Source: Achromobacter sp. B7 (GTDB taxonomy: Bacteria > Pseudomonadota > Gammaproteobacteria > Burkholderiales > Burkholderiaceae_B). From it: DNA of 64,000 nucleotides. Positions 27,028-35,479 of the stretch are shown here, piece by piece. Position 1 is the first letter of the stretch, and the number at the start of each line of letters is the position of its first letter. The notes under the pieces are model-generated. The model searched no databases and was not told the origin of the DNA. It saw only the letters and a program-made list of their open reading frames with translations. The position numbers were made by a program, and so were the translations under genes. Where the stretch lies: NCBI RefSeq assembly GCF_003600685.1, contig NZ_CP032084.1, positions 2,046,001 to 2,110,000 of the forward strand, given 5' to 3'.

Positions 27028-28711
27028 GGCCATCCCTTTGAATCATGCGGCCCGACGAGCAGGGCGCGTCGTCCACCGTCAAGGTGAAATACAGCTTTTG
27101 TTTCGCCTCGTCCCAGCGCAAGGCCATCACGGCCCGATCCCCGGGGCGCAGCAAGCGCTGGAATTTCAGGGCCTCCATGCCGCCAAATTGCAGGCCGGGG
27201 CACAGACCGCGCTGCGCCAGCGACAGCGCCCAACTGATTTGCGCGACGCCCGGCACCACGGGCACCGTCGGGAAATGCCCGCTGAAAAACGCCAGGTCGT
27301 AGGGAATATCCAGCGTGTAGCGGCGTTCGTTGCCGGGTTGGCCGGGCAGTTCGACCACATGGGGGTTCACCGGGCGCGGACCCGCCGCCGCGTCGAACAA
27401 TACCTGCGGCATCTTGCCCTGCGCATTGGTGGGCAAATGCCTGAAAAGGCGCCACGATCGCGGGATGGCCAGCGACTCAAAGCCCGTGCCCAGATGCGTG
27501 CGTAGCGCGTCCACCAGCGTCTTGCGGCCTTGGTTGCGCAGCACATGCAGTCCCGCGCTCGACAGCGCGACCAGCCCGGTCAGGCGCGTGGCGCCGCTCG
27601 CGATGCCCACGCGCGCATCGGCCACATAGCCGTGGCGCATCAGCGCCTGTTCCAGCATTGGCAACGAGATCCGTTTTTCTTCGATCTTGACGATGCGGTC
27701 CAGGCGGCCCAGCAATTCAAAGCCGCTGCCGGTCAGCCGGGCGCCATCCGAGGTGTGTTCGTCGGCGGCGTTGACCCAGGGCGATTGCACGCGCAACGCG
27801 CCGTCGGCGCCTGTGCTGAGCGCAACGCCGGGCAAGGCTTGCCAGTCAGATGCCCCGGTGCGCCACGCAACGGCACCGGTTTCCGAACTGCCATAGATTT
27901 CGGTGGGACGCAGGCCAAGTTCGCGTTCAATGTCGTCGGATACCTGCACCGGCAGCGCACCGCCCGACGAATGAATACGCAGCAGTCGGCCGCGTAGTTG
28001 CACCCAGTCCAGCCGTTGACCCAGCCGGCGCAACATGGCCGGGCTGGCTATCCAGGTGAAGGACGGATAGCGCAGGCTGGCTTGCTGCAATTCCTCGGGA
28101 TAGTGGCGCTGAAGGCGGTCGATCAAGCGGCCCGCGCACAGCGGCCACAGCACGCGAAACGGCAGGCCGTACATATGTTGTGCCGATACGCTGCCCAGCA
28201 CGGGCGCGTTCGGTTCCGGCCATTGTCGCTGCAAGGCGTGGACCTCGGCCGACAGCTGGCGCCATTGCTTGTGCAGCGGCTTGGGCGCGCCGCTGGAGCC
28301 CGACGTGCACAGCACCAGAGTGCGTGCGGGGTCCAGGCTGGCGGGCGCAAGCGGCGCATGGTCTTGCAAGCCGTGCAGCCGCCATTGGCGCGACGGCGGC
28401 ACGGGCAGGGCGGTATCGGTCAGCCAGGCGTCGACATCCGCGTCCAGCGTGGCGCAGGTGGCGGGCTGCGCATCGCCGGGCAAGACGGCGATGACGTTGG
28501 CGCGCCAGCAGGCGAACAGCGCAATGGCCAGCGCCACGGCGTCGTCGAACCACAGCGCCACGCGGCGTGGCGCGCGTGCCTGCAAGGCGCCGGCCGCGCG
28601 CAGGCTGGCCTGCGCGAAAGCGGCGCGAGTCAATGGCGGCTCGTCGGCCAGCAGGACGTCGTGGGCGGCTGCGTCTGGCAGCAGCAGGTGTTCTAGCGGT
28701 GTCCAGCGCAT
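27011..28711 (-). CDS. Fused AMP-dependent acyl-ACP ligase and hotdog dehydratase
   Basis: A 566-residue two-domain protein. Residues 1-440 form an adenylating ligase with the phosphate loop LCTSGSSGAPKP (134-145), IHSSGGALP and YGSSETGAVAWR; it probably activates the aryl acid starter (ApeH-like). Residues about 455-560 are a separate hotdog domain with FFSGHFPTVPVVPGVAQ near 473, the catalytic His pattern of FabA/FabZ-type dehydratases (ApeI-like). In the E. coli cluster, from memory, these are two adjacent genes, so here they are fused in the same order. ATG at 28711; 3 bp after the COG4648 gene. Confidence 0.88.
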   Translation of the reverse strand: MRWTPLEHLLLPDAAAHDVLLADEPPLTRAAFAQASLRAAGALQARAPRRVALWFDDAVALAIALFACWRANVIAVLPGDAQPATCATLDADVDAWLTDTALPVPPSRQWRLHGLQDHAPLAPASLDPARTLVLCTSGSSGAPKPLHKQWRQLSAEVHALQRQWPEPNAPVLGSVSAQHMYGLPFRVLWPLCAGRLIDRLQRHYPEELQQASLRYPSFTWIASPAMLRRLGQRLDWVQLRGRLLRIHSSGGALPVQVSDDIERELGLRPTEIYGSSETGAVAWRTGASDWQALPGVALSTGADGALRVQSPWVNAADEHTSDGARLTGSGFELLGRLDRIVKIEEKRISLPMLEQALMRHGYVADARVGIASGATRLTGLVALSSAGLHVLRNQGRKTLVDALRTHLGTGFESLAIPRSWRLFRHLPTNAQGKMPQVLFDAAAGPRPVNPHVVELPGQPGNERRYTLDIPYDLAFFSGHFPTVPVVPGVAQISWALSLAQRGLCPGLQFGGMEALKFQRLLRPGDRAVMALRWDEAKQKLYFTLTVDDAPCSSGRMIQRDGHAATP

Positions 28712-28714
28712 GGC

Positions 28715-29263
28715 TCAAACCGCCTTCGCGGCTGCCGGGCGCAGCAGCCATTCGCCTGCCATCAGCAGGCCCATCAAGCCATAGCTGATGGCGCCGTTGT
28801 AGGCGACCCACCAGCTCCAGGGCGCCCAGGCGGCCAGGGCCGCGGCCGCCGCGCCGTTACCCGCAAAAAACAGGCACCATGCACGCGTGACGTTACGCGT
28901 GTAGCGCACGCCCTCGGGCGGCAGGTTCGGATGACGCAGGCGGGCGATTTGTTCAATCACGGGACGGCCGACGCGCAGGCTTGCGCCGAAGATGGCAAGC
29001 ATCATCGCGTTGACCATCACGGGGTACCAGCGCAGCCATGCTTCGGAATTGCAAAGCGCCAACACGACGCAGAACGTCACGGCCACGGCCGGCAGCAAGC
29101 GCGCGCCGGGTTGCCCGGCGCGCGCGGTCAAGCCACGCAGCAACCACAGCAGCGCCAGCGGCAAGGCCAGCCAGGCGGGACTGACGCGCCCCAGCGTCGC
29201 GTGCACCACAAAGGGGTACGCGACGCCGGCCACGGCCAAGCCGGCCGCAACGCCGCGCCTCAT
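28715..29263 (-). CDS. COG4648-type integral membrane protein (ApeG-like)
   Basis: A 182-residue inner-membrane protein with about five hydrophobic helices and a conserved-looking central segment RVGRPVIEQIARLRHPNLPP, followed by TRNVTRAWCLFF. This family (COG4648) is a constant member of aryl polyene clusters, with unknown molecular function. ATG at 29263 overlaps the ACP stop (ATGA), which rules out the upstream in-frame start at 29287. Its helix topology suggests a scaffold or lipid-handling role, but nothing in the sequence shows an active site. Confidence 0.82.
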   Translation of the reverse strand: MRRGVAAGLAVAGVAYPFVVHATLGRVSPAWLALPLALLWLLRGLTARAGQPGARLLPAVAVTFCVVLALCNSEAWLRWYPVMVNAMMLAIFGASLRVGRPVIEQIARLRHPNLPPEGVRYTRNVTRAWCLFFAGNGAAAAALAAWAPWSWWVAYNGAISYGLMGLLMAGEWLLRPAAAKAV

Positions 29264-29514
29264 GCGTCGGGAGCCTGCTTTTGCCACATGGCCTGGACCA
29301 CGTCCTCGACGGTGCGCACCGTGCGAAAGTCGTTTGCGTCCAACTTGCGGCCGGTCTGGCGGCGCACGTGGTCGATCAGGTCGATGGCGTCGATGCTGTC
29401 GATTTCCAGATCGGTATATAGATTGGCTTGCGGCGTAACGCGTTCGGGTTCGATCTCGAACAGCTCGACCAGCGCGTCGCGCAACGTATTGAAGATGTCC
29501 TCACGGGTATGCAT
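29260..29514 (-). CDS. Acyl carrier protein, second of pair (ApeF-like)
   Basis: An 84-residue acyl carrier protein with the phosphopantetheine attachment Ser at residue 40 in EIDSIDAID. It is acidic and all-helical, as expected. The ATG at 29514 has GGAG 6 nt upstream and is preferred over an ATG four codons earlier. Two ACPs side by side are typical of aryl polyene operons; one carries the elongating chain and the other may act in priming or lipid-chain synthesis. The ApeE/ApeF labels cannot be assigned from sequence with certainty. Confidence 0.9.
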   Translation of the reverse strand: MHTREDIFNTLRDALVELFEIEPERVTPQANLYTDLEIDSIDAIDLIDHVRRQTGRKLDANDFRTVRTVEDVVQAMWQKQAPDA

Positions 29515-29531
29515 CGTGGACTCCATCTGCG

Positions 29532-29792
29532 TTAAGCGCGGCGCTGCGCGGCGACAAAGTCCGCCAGGCTGCTGATGCTGGTGAAATGCTCGCGCATGTT
29601 GCGCGTTTCGGGATCGATGGCGATGCTGTAGCGCTTTTGCAGCGCCAGGCCCAGCTCAAGGGCATCGACCGAATCCAGCCCCAATCCCTCGCCAAACAGC
29701 GGGGCGTCGGACGCGATGTCGTCGGGGGTGATGTCTTCCAGACCCAGCGATTCGATGACGAGCGTCTTGAGCTCAAGTTCCAATTGGTTCAT
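29532..29792 (-). CDS. Acyl carrier protein, first of pair (ApeE-like)
   Basis: An 86-residue acyl carrier protein with the prosthetic-group Ser41 in GLDSVDALEL, preceded by an acidic helix. ATG at 29792 overlaps the stop of the acyltransferase gene (ATGA). A 17-bp gap separates it from the second ACP. It is expected to be converted from apo to holo form by the phosphopantetheinyl transferase encoded divergently at 31525. Confidence 0.92.
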   Translation of the reverse strand: MNQLELELKTLVIESLGLEDITPDDIASDAPLFGEGLGLDSVDALELGLALQKRYSIAIDPETRNMREHFTSISSLADFVAAQRRA

Positions 29793-30637
29793 CCCGCTTT
29801 GACTCCGTTGCCACCGTCCCGGGTGGCGTGTTCGTTCATGACAGCGCCGGCCGGCGCGGTGCGCGCCAGCTCGGCTTCGAAATAGGCATGCAGCCAGGCA
29901 TTCATCTTGCGGCCCGCGGCGGGCAGGGGATGCGCGCTGCTCCAGACGGTCGGGTCGATGTCCTCGCCCACCTGGATGACATAGCGCATGCGGCGCGCGG
30001 GAATCCGATACCAGGGTTCGCCCTTGGTCAGGCTGCGCGGGTTCATCTGGATGACCACGGGCGTGACGATGCGCGCACCGCGCAGCGCAATGGCGCAGGC
30101 GCCACGGTGAAACTGCGGCAATGCGTCAGGCGGCGTGCGCGTGCCTTCGGGGAAGACGATCAGCGTTTCGCCGTTGCGCAGCACATCGGCGGCGCGGTCA
30201 AACATGTCGAAGCTCTCGTCGTTGGTGATGTAGCCCGCATTGGCAACGGGGCCGCGCGTGAACGGGTTGGTGGCCAGCCCATGCTTGACGATGCAGTTGG
30301 CGTTCTTGACGTGTCCCACCAGAAACACCACATCGAGCAACGACGGGTGGTTGGCCAGGATCATCTGGCCGGGCTTGCCCAGGCGGTCGGCACCCTTGAA
30401 TTCAACGGTCAGGATGCCCACCCGAACCATGAATCGGATGAACAGGCGAAACGTGCGGTTCAGCGCCCAGCGCGCGCGCCGCTGGCGTTCGATCCGGCCG
30501 CCCGGCAGCAGGCGCTGCGGCGGGAAGACCAGCACGCGCAACAGCACGCCGCCCACGCCGAACATCGTGAAGGCCATGCCGGTGGCCAGCAGGCGCCAAA
30601 GCCAGAAGTCCTGGCGGGGTTGGGTGGTGCTAGTCAT
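29789..30637 (-). CDS. 1-acyl-glycerol-3-phosphate acyltransferase-like (ApeD-like)
   Basis: A 282-residue PlsC-type acyltransferase. One N-terminal helix pair (about 15-40) leads to NHPSLLD (96-102), the NHxxxxD-type catalytic motif with Asn replacing nothing unusual for this subgroup, and FPEGTRT (about 165-171) for glycerol-phosphate binding. It likely makes the lipid anchor to which the polyene is esterified. ATG at 30637 overlaps the chain-length-factor stop by 4 bp. Pathway role is by cluster context. Confidence 0.88.
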   Translation of the reverse strand: MTSTTQPRQDFWLWRLLATGMAFTMFGVGGVLLRVLVFPPQRLLPGGRIERQRRARWALNRTFRLFIRFMVRVGILTVEFKGADRLGKPGQMILANHPSLLDVVFLVGHVKNANCIVKHGLATNPFTRGPVANAGYITNDESFDMFDRAADVLRNGETLIVFPEGTRTPPDALPQFHRGACAIALRGARIVTPVVIQMNPRSLTKGEPWYRIPARRMRYVIQVGEDIDPTVWSSAHPLPAAGRKMNAWLHAYFEAELARTAPAGAVMNEHATRDGGNGVKAG

Positions 30638-31389
30638 GCGGTGCGGGTCCAGGTCCAGCGTCGGGCGCGATTAGCGTGCCCCCACGTGGGGGTGCGCAGC
30701 GTCAGGTGGCGCAGCAGGTTCAAGGGGTTGGGCCAGGCGTGCTCCGCTGCCGTCAAGTCGAAGGACGACGTGGGTGGCGGGCGGTGGCCGCCGGCGCCAG
30801 AGGACAGGGCGAGTGACCAATCCGAGCCGGCGCGCAAACGAAACGCGGCGGCGTAGGTGTAGGGCACGTCATCGATCCAGGCGGCATAGGGCGCGGGCGG
30901 GCGTTCTTCGGCCAGCACCACCAGGACGTCGTCATGGCCCTGGTCGAGCAGCATGGCGGCTTCGACAAACGCGTGCTCCAGGCCGTCGTCGTCCACCGAC
31001 AGCGCGACGGATTCGGTGGTTTCACCGCGTATGATCGACCACTGCGCGGCAATGGCGTTGTGCACCGACAGGCCGAACGCGGTGGGAGACAGCGGTTCAT
31101 CCGCCGCCAGCGCTTGCAGCAGGCCGAAATTGCGGGTGGTTTCGCCGTGCCGCGAGGCAAACACGAACGGCATCGCCGGGCGCCCGGCGGCTAGCGGCCA
31201 GGCGCATTCGAACACCGCGCGGGCAAGCGGGCTGAGCCGGCGGCGTTGCATCGGGGGCAGAAAGTCCAGGCGGGGCGCGCGTGCGTCATCAAGAGGACAG
31301 TAAGGGTGTTGCGCCCAATGAAACCAGTCTTCGGGCGACTCCATTCCTTGCGTCCAACCTTGCCATTGCGCGATTGAAAACGTCAACAT
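30634..31389 (-). CDS. Beta-ketoacyl synthase chain length factor (ApeC-like)
   Basis: A 251-residue protein of the truncated ketosynthase-like family (KS N-terminal-like, PF13723 as I recall). Its segments RLSPLARAVFECAWPL and FGLSVHNAIAAQWSI resemble the N-terminal half of ketosynthases, but no active-site Cys motif is present, consistent with a non-catalytic partner. In E. coli, ApeC is the chain-length factor that pairs with the KS ApeO. It is the first gene of the operon. The ATG at 31389 gives the family-like start MLTFSIAQW; an ATG ten codons earlier is possible. Confidence 0.86.
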   Translation of the reverse strand: MLTFSIAQWQGWTQGMESPEDWFHWAQHPYCPLDDARAPRLDFLPPMQRRRLSPLARAVFECAWPLAAGRPAMPFVFASRHGETTRNFGLLQALAADEPLSPTAFGLSVHNAIAAQWSIIRGETTESVALSVDDDGLEHAFVEAAMLLDQGHDDVLVVLAEERPPAPYAAWIDDVPYTYAAAFRLRAGSDWSLALSSGAGGHRPPPTSSFDLTAAEHAWPNPLNLLRHLTLRTPTWGHANRARRWTWTRTA

Positions 31390-31524
31390 AGCGCGCGATT
31401 CTACTATGTCATCGCTCATGGAATTTGTTTTCAGTAGTAACTTTGTGTCGACGCCACAGCAAGGGGTTTCGCGTCTTCGAAATGTAATTGGTTACTTATT
31501 GCCGTGGAAATTCAGGAACTATTC
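31390..31524. promoter_or_regulatory. Divergent promoter region of APE operon and PPTase gene
   Basis: This 135-bp gap is clearly A/T-richer than its surroundings, especially at 31420-31450 and 31480-31500, and must hold the promoters of both the 15-kb aryl polyene operon (reverse) and the phosphopantetheinyl transferase gene (forward). A small palindrome GTAA-TTGG-TTAC lies at about 31486-31497. I cannot assign exact -35/-10 elements with confidence. Confidence 0.5.
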
Positions 31525-32163
31525 ATGTATTGGGCGGACAAAAGCGCCGCCGAACTTTATCGGGTGCAGGACCTGTCCCAAAACGACGCCTTGCTGGCGC
31601 CCGCCCGATCCGGCCCCAAGGCCCGCGAAGACTGGCGGGTCAGCCGCGCCTTGCTGCATGACGTGCGCCGGTCCACCCCTGCGGGCGGCGTGACGTCGCT
31701 AAGCCACAGCGGCGGGCACGCCGTCTGCGCCCGCGCCCCGGACGGCTGGGCAGTGGGCGCCGACCTTGAGCGCCTGCGCACACGGGATTTTGCCGCGCTG
31801 GCCGCTTGGGTGTGCTCAAAGGAAGAGGCCGTGGCGCTGGCCGCCTTGGAGGGGCCGGCCCAATGCCATCGTTTTTACCTGCTGTGGACCTTGAAAGAAG
31901 CCTTGATCAAGGCAGCAAAATTGGCTTTTCCAGCGGATATGGCCACGGTTGGCCTCGCCAGGGATGGCGACGGCACATGGCGGCTACGCGCGCCGCCCGG
32001 CCCGTGGCAGGCGGCCAGCTGGATGGTGGGGGACGCATGGATGGCCTCCGTGGTGTGGCAGGGCCCGGACCCGGCCACAAGGTATCCAATTTGGCGCGGG
32101 GGCGCCGGCTGCGCCTTGCCGGCGCTAACACTTGTTGGCGAATGGCGACGCGACATCGATTAA
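31525..32163 (+). CDS. 4'-phosphopantetheinyl transferase
   Basis: A 212-residue Sfp/HetI-type enzyme that transfers the phosphopantetheine arm of CoA to a carrier-protein Ser. The two magnesium-site motifs are VGADLE (Asp80, Glu82) and WTLKEALIKA (Lys124, Glu125). The start ATG at 31525 has AGGAA 7 nt upstream, better than a GTG at 31504. It is divergent from the aryl polyene operon, which encodes two ACPs, so those are the likely substrates. It may also serve other synthases in the cell. Confidence 0.88.
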   Translation: MYWADKSAAELYRVQDLSQNDALLAPARSGPKAREDWRVSRALLHDVRRSTPAGGVTSLSHSGGHAVCARAPDGWAVGADLERLRTRDFAALAAWVCSKEEAVALAALEGPAQCHRFYLLWTLKEALIKAAKLAFPADMATVGLARDGDGTWRLRAPPGPWQAASWMVGDAWMASVVWQGPDPATRYPIWRGGAGCALPALTLVGEWRRDID

Positions 32164-32214
32164 GGGGTGCGCCGGGATGTGTCCTTGGTTCTTGAAGATG
32201 ACCCTTCGTTCTTA

Positions 32215-32237
32215 AAGATGTATTATGAATATATGTT
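32215..32237 (+). promoter_or_regulatory. NsrR-binding site upstream of hmp
   Basis: AAGATGTATTATGAATATATGTT is a 23-bp near-palindrome closely matching the NsrR consensus (AAGATGYATTT and its mirror). It lies about 37-59 bp before the hmp start, in the promoter region, and the NsrR gene itself is the next gene downstream. Two additional AAGATG half-sites lie just upstream (near 32195 and at this site). Confidence 0.85.
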
Positions 32238-32273
32238 TAAAGCGAGCCCGATCGCAATTCAAGGAGCAGCAAG

Positions 32274-33491
32274 ATGTTGAGCCCCGAAGTCCGCGCGCTG
32301 GTCAAAGCCACGGCCCCCGTCCTTAAAACCCATGGCGTGGCGCTGACGCGTCATTTCTACGCGCGCATGTTCGAGCACAACCCCGAGCTCAAGCACGTGT
32401 TCAACCAGGGCCATCAGGCCGGCGGCCAGCAGCAGCATGCGCTGGCCGGCGCCGTGACCGCCTACGCGGAACATATCGACGACCCTTCCGTGCTGGCCCC
32501 CGTGGTGACGCGCATCGTGCACAAGCACGTCAGCCTGGGTATCCGGGCCGAGCACTACGCTATTGTGGGCAAGCATTTGCTGGCGTCCATCCGTGAAGTG
32601 CTGGGCGAGGCCGCCACCGACGAACTGGTGGATGCCTGGGCCGCGGCTTATGGCCAATTGGCGGACTTGCTGATCGCCGAAGAATCGCGCCTGTATGCCG
32701 AATCGGCGGCCAAGCCGGGCGGCTGGACGGGGTGGCGCGCCTTTCGCATCGTGGGCAAGCAGCCGGAAAGCGCTGAAATCACGTCCTTCTATCTGGCGCC
32801 GTCCGATGGCGGCAAGGTGCCCGCCTATCGCCCCGGCCAATACCTGTCCGTGCGCGTCTACATTCCCGAGCTGGGCCTGATGCAGCCGCGCCAATACAGT
32901 TTGTCGGACGCGCCCGGGCAAGATCGCCTGCGTATTTCGGTCAAGCGCGAGGCCGCGGGCGCCCAGACGCCGGCGGGCCGGGTGTCCAACACTTTGCACG
33001 ACCGGCTGCAAGAGGGCGACGTGCTGGATGTGGCGCCGCCGCAAGGGGATTTCTATCTTCAAGAAGACAGCGACGCGCCCGTGGTGCTGCTCAGTGGCGG
33101 AGTCGGGCTGACGCCGATGGTGTCGATGCTGAATCATCTGGTGCGCACCGACGACAAGCGCCAGATCCGGTTCGTGCACGGCTGTCGCAACCGCGCGGTG
33201 CACGCCATGCGCGACCACGTGAACCGCATCGCGGCAGAGCGCGGCAATGTACGCAAGACGGTCTTCTATGAAGAAGTCGGCCACGCCGACAAGGCCGGCG
33301 AAGACTACGACCACCGTGGCCGCGTGAACCTGCGCGCCATCGCGGACGAGGCCATCGTGCCGGGCGCCGATTATTACCTGTGCGGTCCGGCGCCGTTCAT
33401 GGCCGCGCAACGCTCTGCCTTGCTGGAGCTGGGCGTGGAACCCGCGCGCATTCACGCCGAGGCCTTTGGCACCGGCGGCGCTCCAGCCTGA
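32274..33491 (+). CDS. hmp: NO-detoxifying flavohaemoprotein
   Basis: A 405-residue cytosolic nitric oxide dioxygenase. It has an N-terminal globin domain (1-145; proximal-His helix region RIVHKHVSLGI and the distal segment HFYARMFEHNPELKHVF), an FAD domain (about 160-260) with PRQYSLSDAPG, and an NAD(P)H domain with LLSGGVGLTPMVSML. It turns NO and O2 into nitrate using NAD(P)H. An NsrR box lies in its promoter and the nsrR gene follows 56 bp downstream, so NO relieves repression. The start has AAGGAG just upstream. Length is normal. Confidence 0.96.
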   Translation: MLSPEVRALVKATAPVLKTHGVALTRHFYARMFEHNPELKHVFNQGHQAGGQQQHALAGAVTAYAEHIDDPSVLAPVVTRIVHKHVSLGIRAEHYAIVGKHLLASIREVLGEAATDELVDAWAAAYGQLADLLIAEESRLYAESAAKPGGWTGWRAFRIVGKQPESAEITSFYLAPSDGGKVPAYRPGQYLSVRVYIPELGLMQPRQYSLSDAPGQDRLRISVKREAAGAQTPAGRVSNTLHDRLQEGDVLDVAPPQGDFYLQEDSDAPVVLLSGGVGLTPMVSMLNHLVRTDDKRQIRFVHGCRNRAVHAMRDHVNRIAAERGNVRKTVFYEEVGHADKAGEDYDHRGRVNLRAIADEAIVPGADYYLCGPAPFMAAQRSALLELGVEPARIHAEAFGTGGAPA

Positions 33492-33547
33492 GCGGTGTAT
33501 CCTGGCGGCCTGAACTTTTCGGGCCGCCCGGCCACCCGAACCTTGCC

Positions 33548-33985
33548 ATGCAACTGACCCGATTCACCGATTTCGGCCTGCGCGTCTTGATGTATCTGAC
33601 GCAGTGCCGAGACCGGCCCAGCGCCGTGACCATCCCGGAGATCGCCGAGCGTTTCGACGTGTCGCGCAATCATCTGGTCAAAGTGGTGCACTTCATGTCG
33701 CAACGCGGCTGGATCAGTACCGTGCGGGGCAAGGGCGGCGGTTTGCGGCTGGCGCGCGACGCGTGCAGCTATCCCGTCGGCGACCTGATCCGCGAGCTGG
33801 AACAGCAGGGTCCGCTGATCGATTGTCGCGAACCGCCCTGTGCGCTGGACGGCGCCTGCCGGCTGGCGGGCGTGCTGGCCCAGACCCTGAACGCCTTCTA
33901 CGACGCGCTTAACGGCTACACGCTGGCCGATCTGGTGCGCGACCCCACCGCCGCCGCCATCATCAAGCTGCACCGCACGGCCTGA
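33548..33985 (+). CDS. nsrR: NO-sensing Rrf2 repressor NsrR
   Basis: A 145-residue Rrf2-family regulator. The winged helix-turn-helix is at about 28-70 (EIAERFDVSRNHLVKVVHFM), and three Cys at residues 93, 98 and 104 (CREPPC then GAC) form the cluster-binding set of NsrR, spaced as in the well-studied proteins. Nitric oxide damages the iron-sulfur cluster and releases DNA. It is co-oriented with hmp, likely in one transcript, giving autoregulation through the site at 32215. ATG at 33548. Confidence 0.95.
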   Translation: MQLTRFTDFGLRVLMYLTQCRDRPSAVTIPEIAERFDVSRNHLVKVVHFMSQRGWISTVRGKGGGLRLARDACSYPVGDLIRELEQQGPLIDCREPPCALDGACRLAGVLAQTLNAFYDALNGYTLADLVRDPTAAAIIKLHRTA

Positions 33986-34136
33986 CCCGTCAGCCTTGGC
34001 CCGTCTGTCTTGACCCGGCCCGCTTGCCCCCCTCAATCCCATGATGTTTTGTTATGGATGCTGCGGCGTTTGGCATTTGCCGCGCTGCCCATGGCCGTTA
34101 CAAAATGGGAGATTCCCTGTCTGATTGGATGAAGGC

Positions 34137-35384
34137 ATGCGCGTTTGCGTAATCGGTGCGGGCGTTGTCGGCGTGACGTCTGCGTATTTCCTGGCGCGCC
34201 AGGGCCACGATGTGGTGCTGGTGGACAGCCAGCCGCGGCCGGCGGAAGTGTCCAGCTACGCCAACGGCGGCCAGCTCAGCTACAGCTACGTCGCGCCGCT
34301 GGCCGGTCCGGGCGTCTTGCCCAGCGTGCCCGGCTGGCTGTTGCGCCAGGATTCCCCGCTGCGCTTCCGGCCCCGGCTGGACCCCCACCAATGGCGTTGG
34401 TGCGTGCAATTTGCCCTGGCCTGCCGCGCGTCGGTGGCCAAGGCGTCCACCGCGCAGTTGCTGGGCTTGTCCTACCTTAGCCGCGACGTCATGCACACGC
34501 TGCTGCAACAGGAAAACCTGGATTTTGGCCATCTGAAAAACGGCAAGCTGATCGCCTACCGCAGCGCCGCCTTGTTGGACAAGGCGCGCGCGCTGGTGGC
34601 CTACCAGGCGGGGCACGGCGCGCAGCAGCAGGTGCTGGATGCGGCGCAAACCCTGGCAATGGAGCCCGCGCTGGCCGCCATGGGCCGCAACCTGGCGGGC
34701 GCGATCTACACGCCCAGCGAAGAGGCGGGTGATTGCCGTCAGTTCACCGAAGGCCTGTTCGACCGCCTGCAAGCGCTGGGCAATGTTGAGTGCGCCATGT
34801 CCAACCCCGTGACGGGTTTGCAGCGCGAAGGCCGCCGCATCGTCGCGGTGAACACGCGCCATGGCGACATCGGCGCCGACGCCATCGTGCTGGCCACCGG
34901 CATCGGCACCCGTGCGCTGCTCAAGCCGCTGGGGCATGACGTGCCCTTGTATCCGCTAAAGGGGTACAGCCTGAGCGTGCCCTTGGCGGACGACGACACG
35001 GTTGCCCCGCGTATCAGCGTGACGGATTACGAGCGCCGCATCGTCTATGCGCGCGTGGGCAAGGTGCTGCGCATTGCCGCCATGGTCGATATCGGCAGCG
35101 CCAACGCCGATATCGATCCGGCGCGCGTGGAACTGCTCAAGCGCCAGGTGCGCGAGGCGTTTCCCGCGCTGGACCTGACGCAAGCTATCCCCTGGGCCGG
35201 CTTGCGCCCGGCCACGCCTACCGGCAAACCGTTGATCGGGCAGAGTCCGGCGGCCGACAACCTGTGGCTGAACATTGGCCAGGGCGCGCTGGGCTTCACG
35301 CTGGCCTGCGGCAGCGCCGCGTTGCTGACGGCGCAGATGGCCGGGCTGGAACTGCCCTTGGACCCGGCGCCGTTTCGGCCTTGA
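34137..35384 (+). CDS. dadA: D-amino acid dehydrogenase, DadA type
   Basis: A 415-residue FAD-dependent membrane-associated dehydrogenase that oxidises D-amino acids to keto acids and feeds electrons to the respiratory chain. The FAD fold VIGAGVVGVTSAYFLA is at the N-terminus, with the substrate-loop SSYANGGQLSYSYVAPLAGP typical of DadA, and PWAGLRPATPTGKPLIG near the C-terminus. ATG at 34137 follows GAAGG. A proline dehydrogenase follows 95 bp later, but no alanine racemase (dadX) gene is adjacent. Substrate range is unknown. Confidence 0.88.
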   Translation: MRVCVIGAGVVGVTSAYFLARQGHDVVLVDSQPRPAEVSSYANGGQLSYSYVAPLAGPGVLPSVPGWLLRQDSPLRFRPRLDPHQWRWCVQFALACRASVAKASTAQLLGLSYLSRDVMHTLLQQENLDFGHLKNGKLIAYRSAALLDKARALVAYQAGHGAQQQVLDAAQTLAMEPALAAMGRNLAGAIYTPSEEAGDCRQFTEGLFDRLQALGNVECAMSNPVTGLQREGRRIVAVNTRHGDIGADAIVLATGIGTRALLKPLGHDVPLYPLKGYSLSVPLADDDTVAPRISVTDYERRIVYARVGKVLRIAAMVDIGSANADIDPARVELLKRQVREAFPALDLTQAIPWAGLRPATPTGKPLIGQSPAADNLWLNIGQGALGFTLACGSAALLTAQMAGLELPLDPAPFRP

Positions 35385-35479
35385 GCCCGCGTCCCCCAGG
35401 CGCCATTCCCCGCGTTCACGGGCGTTCAATACAAGCGCGTTCGGCCACGCCATAGTGCGGCTCTCTAGCGGGAGCACTC

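Larger units (their letters stand above)
16114..31389 (-). other. Aryl polyene (APE) biosynthetic gene cluster, 17-gene operon
   Basis: Seventeen consecutive reverse-strand genes from the chain-length-factor-like protein (first, 31389) to the terminal ketosynthase (last, 16114), most joined by ATGA, GTGA or TTGA overlaps. The set (KS, CLF, KR, hotdog dehydratases, two ACPs, ligase, thioesterase, acyltransferases, GT2, LolA-like, MMPL, DUF3261 lipoprotein) is the known content of aryl polyene clusters. The order matches ApeC to ApeR of E. coli as I remember it, with one added FAD enzyme and two changes in gene fusion. The product should be a membrane-attached yellow polyene with an aryl head. 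Confidence 0.93.
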
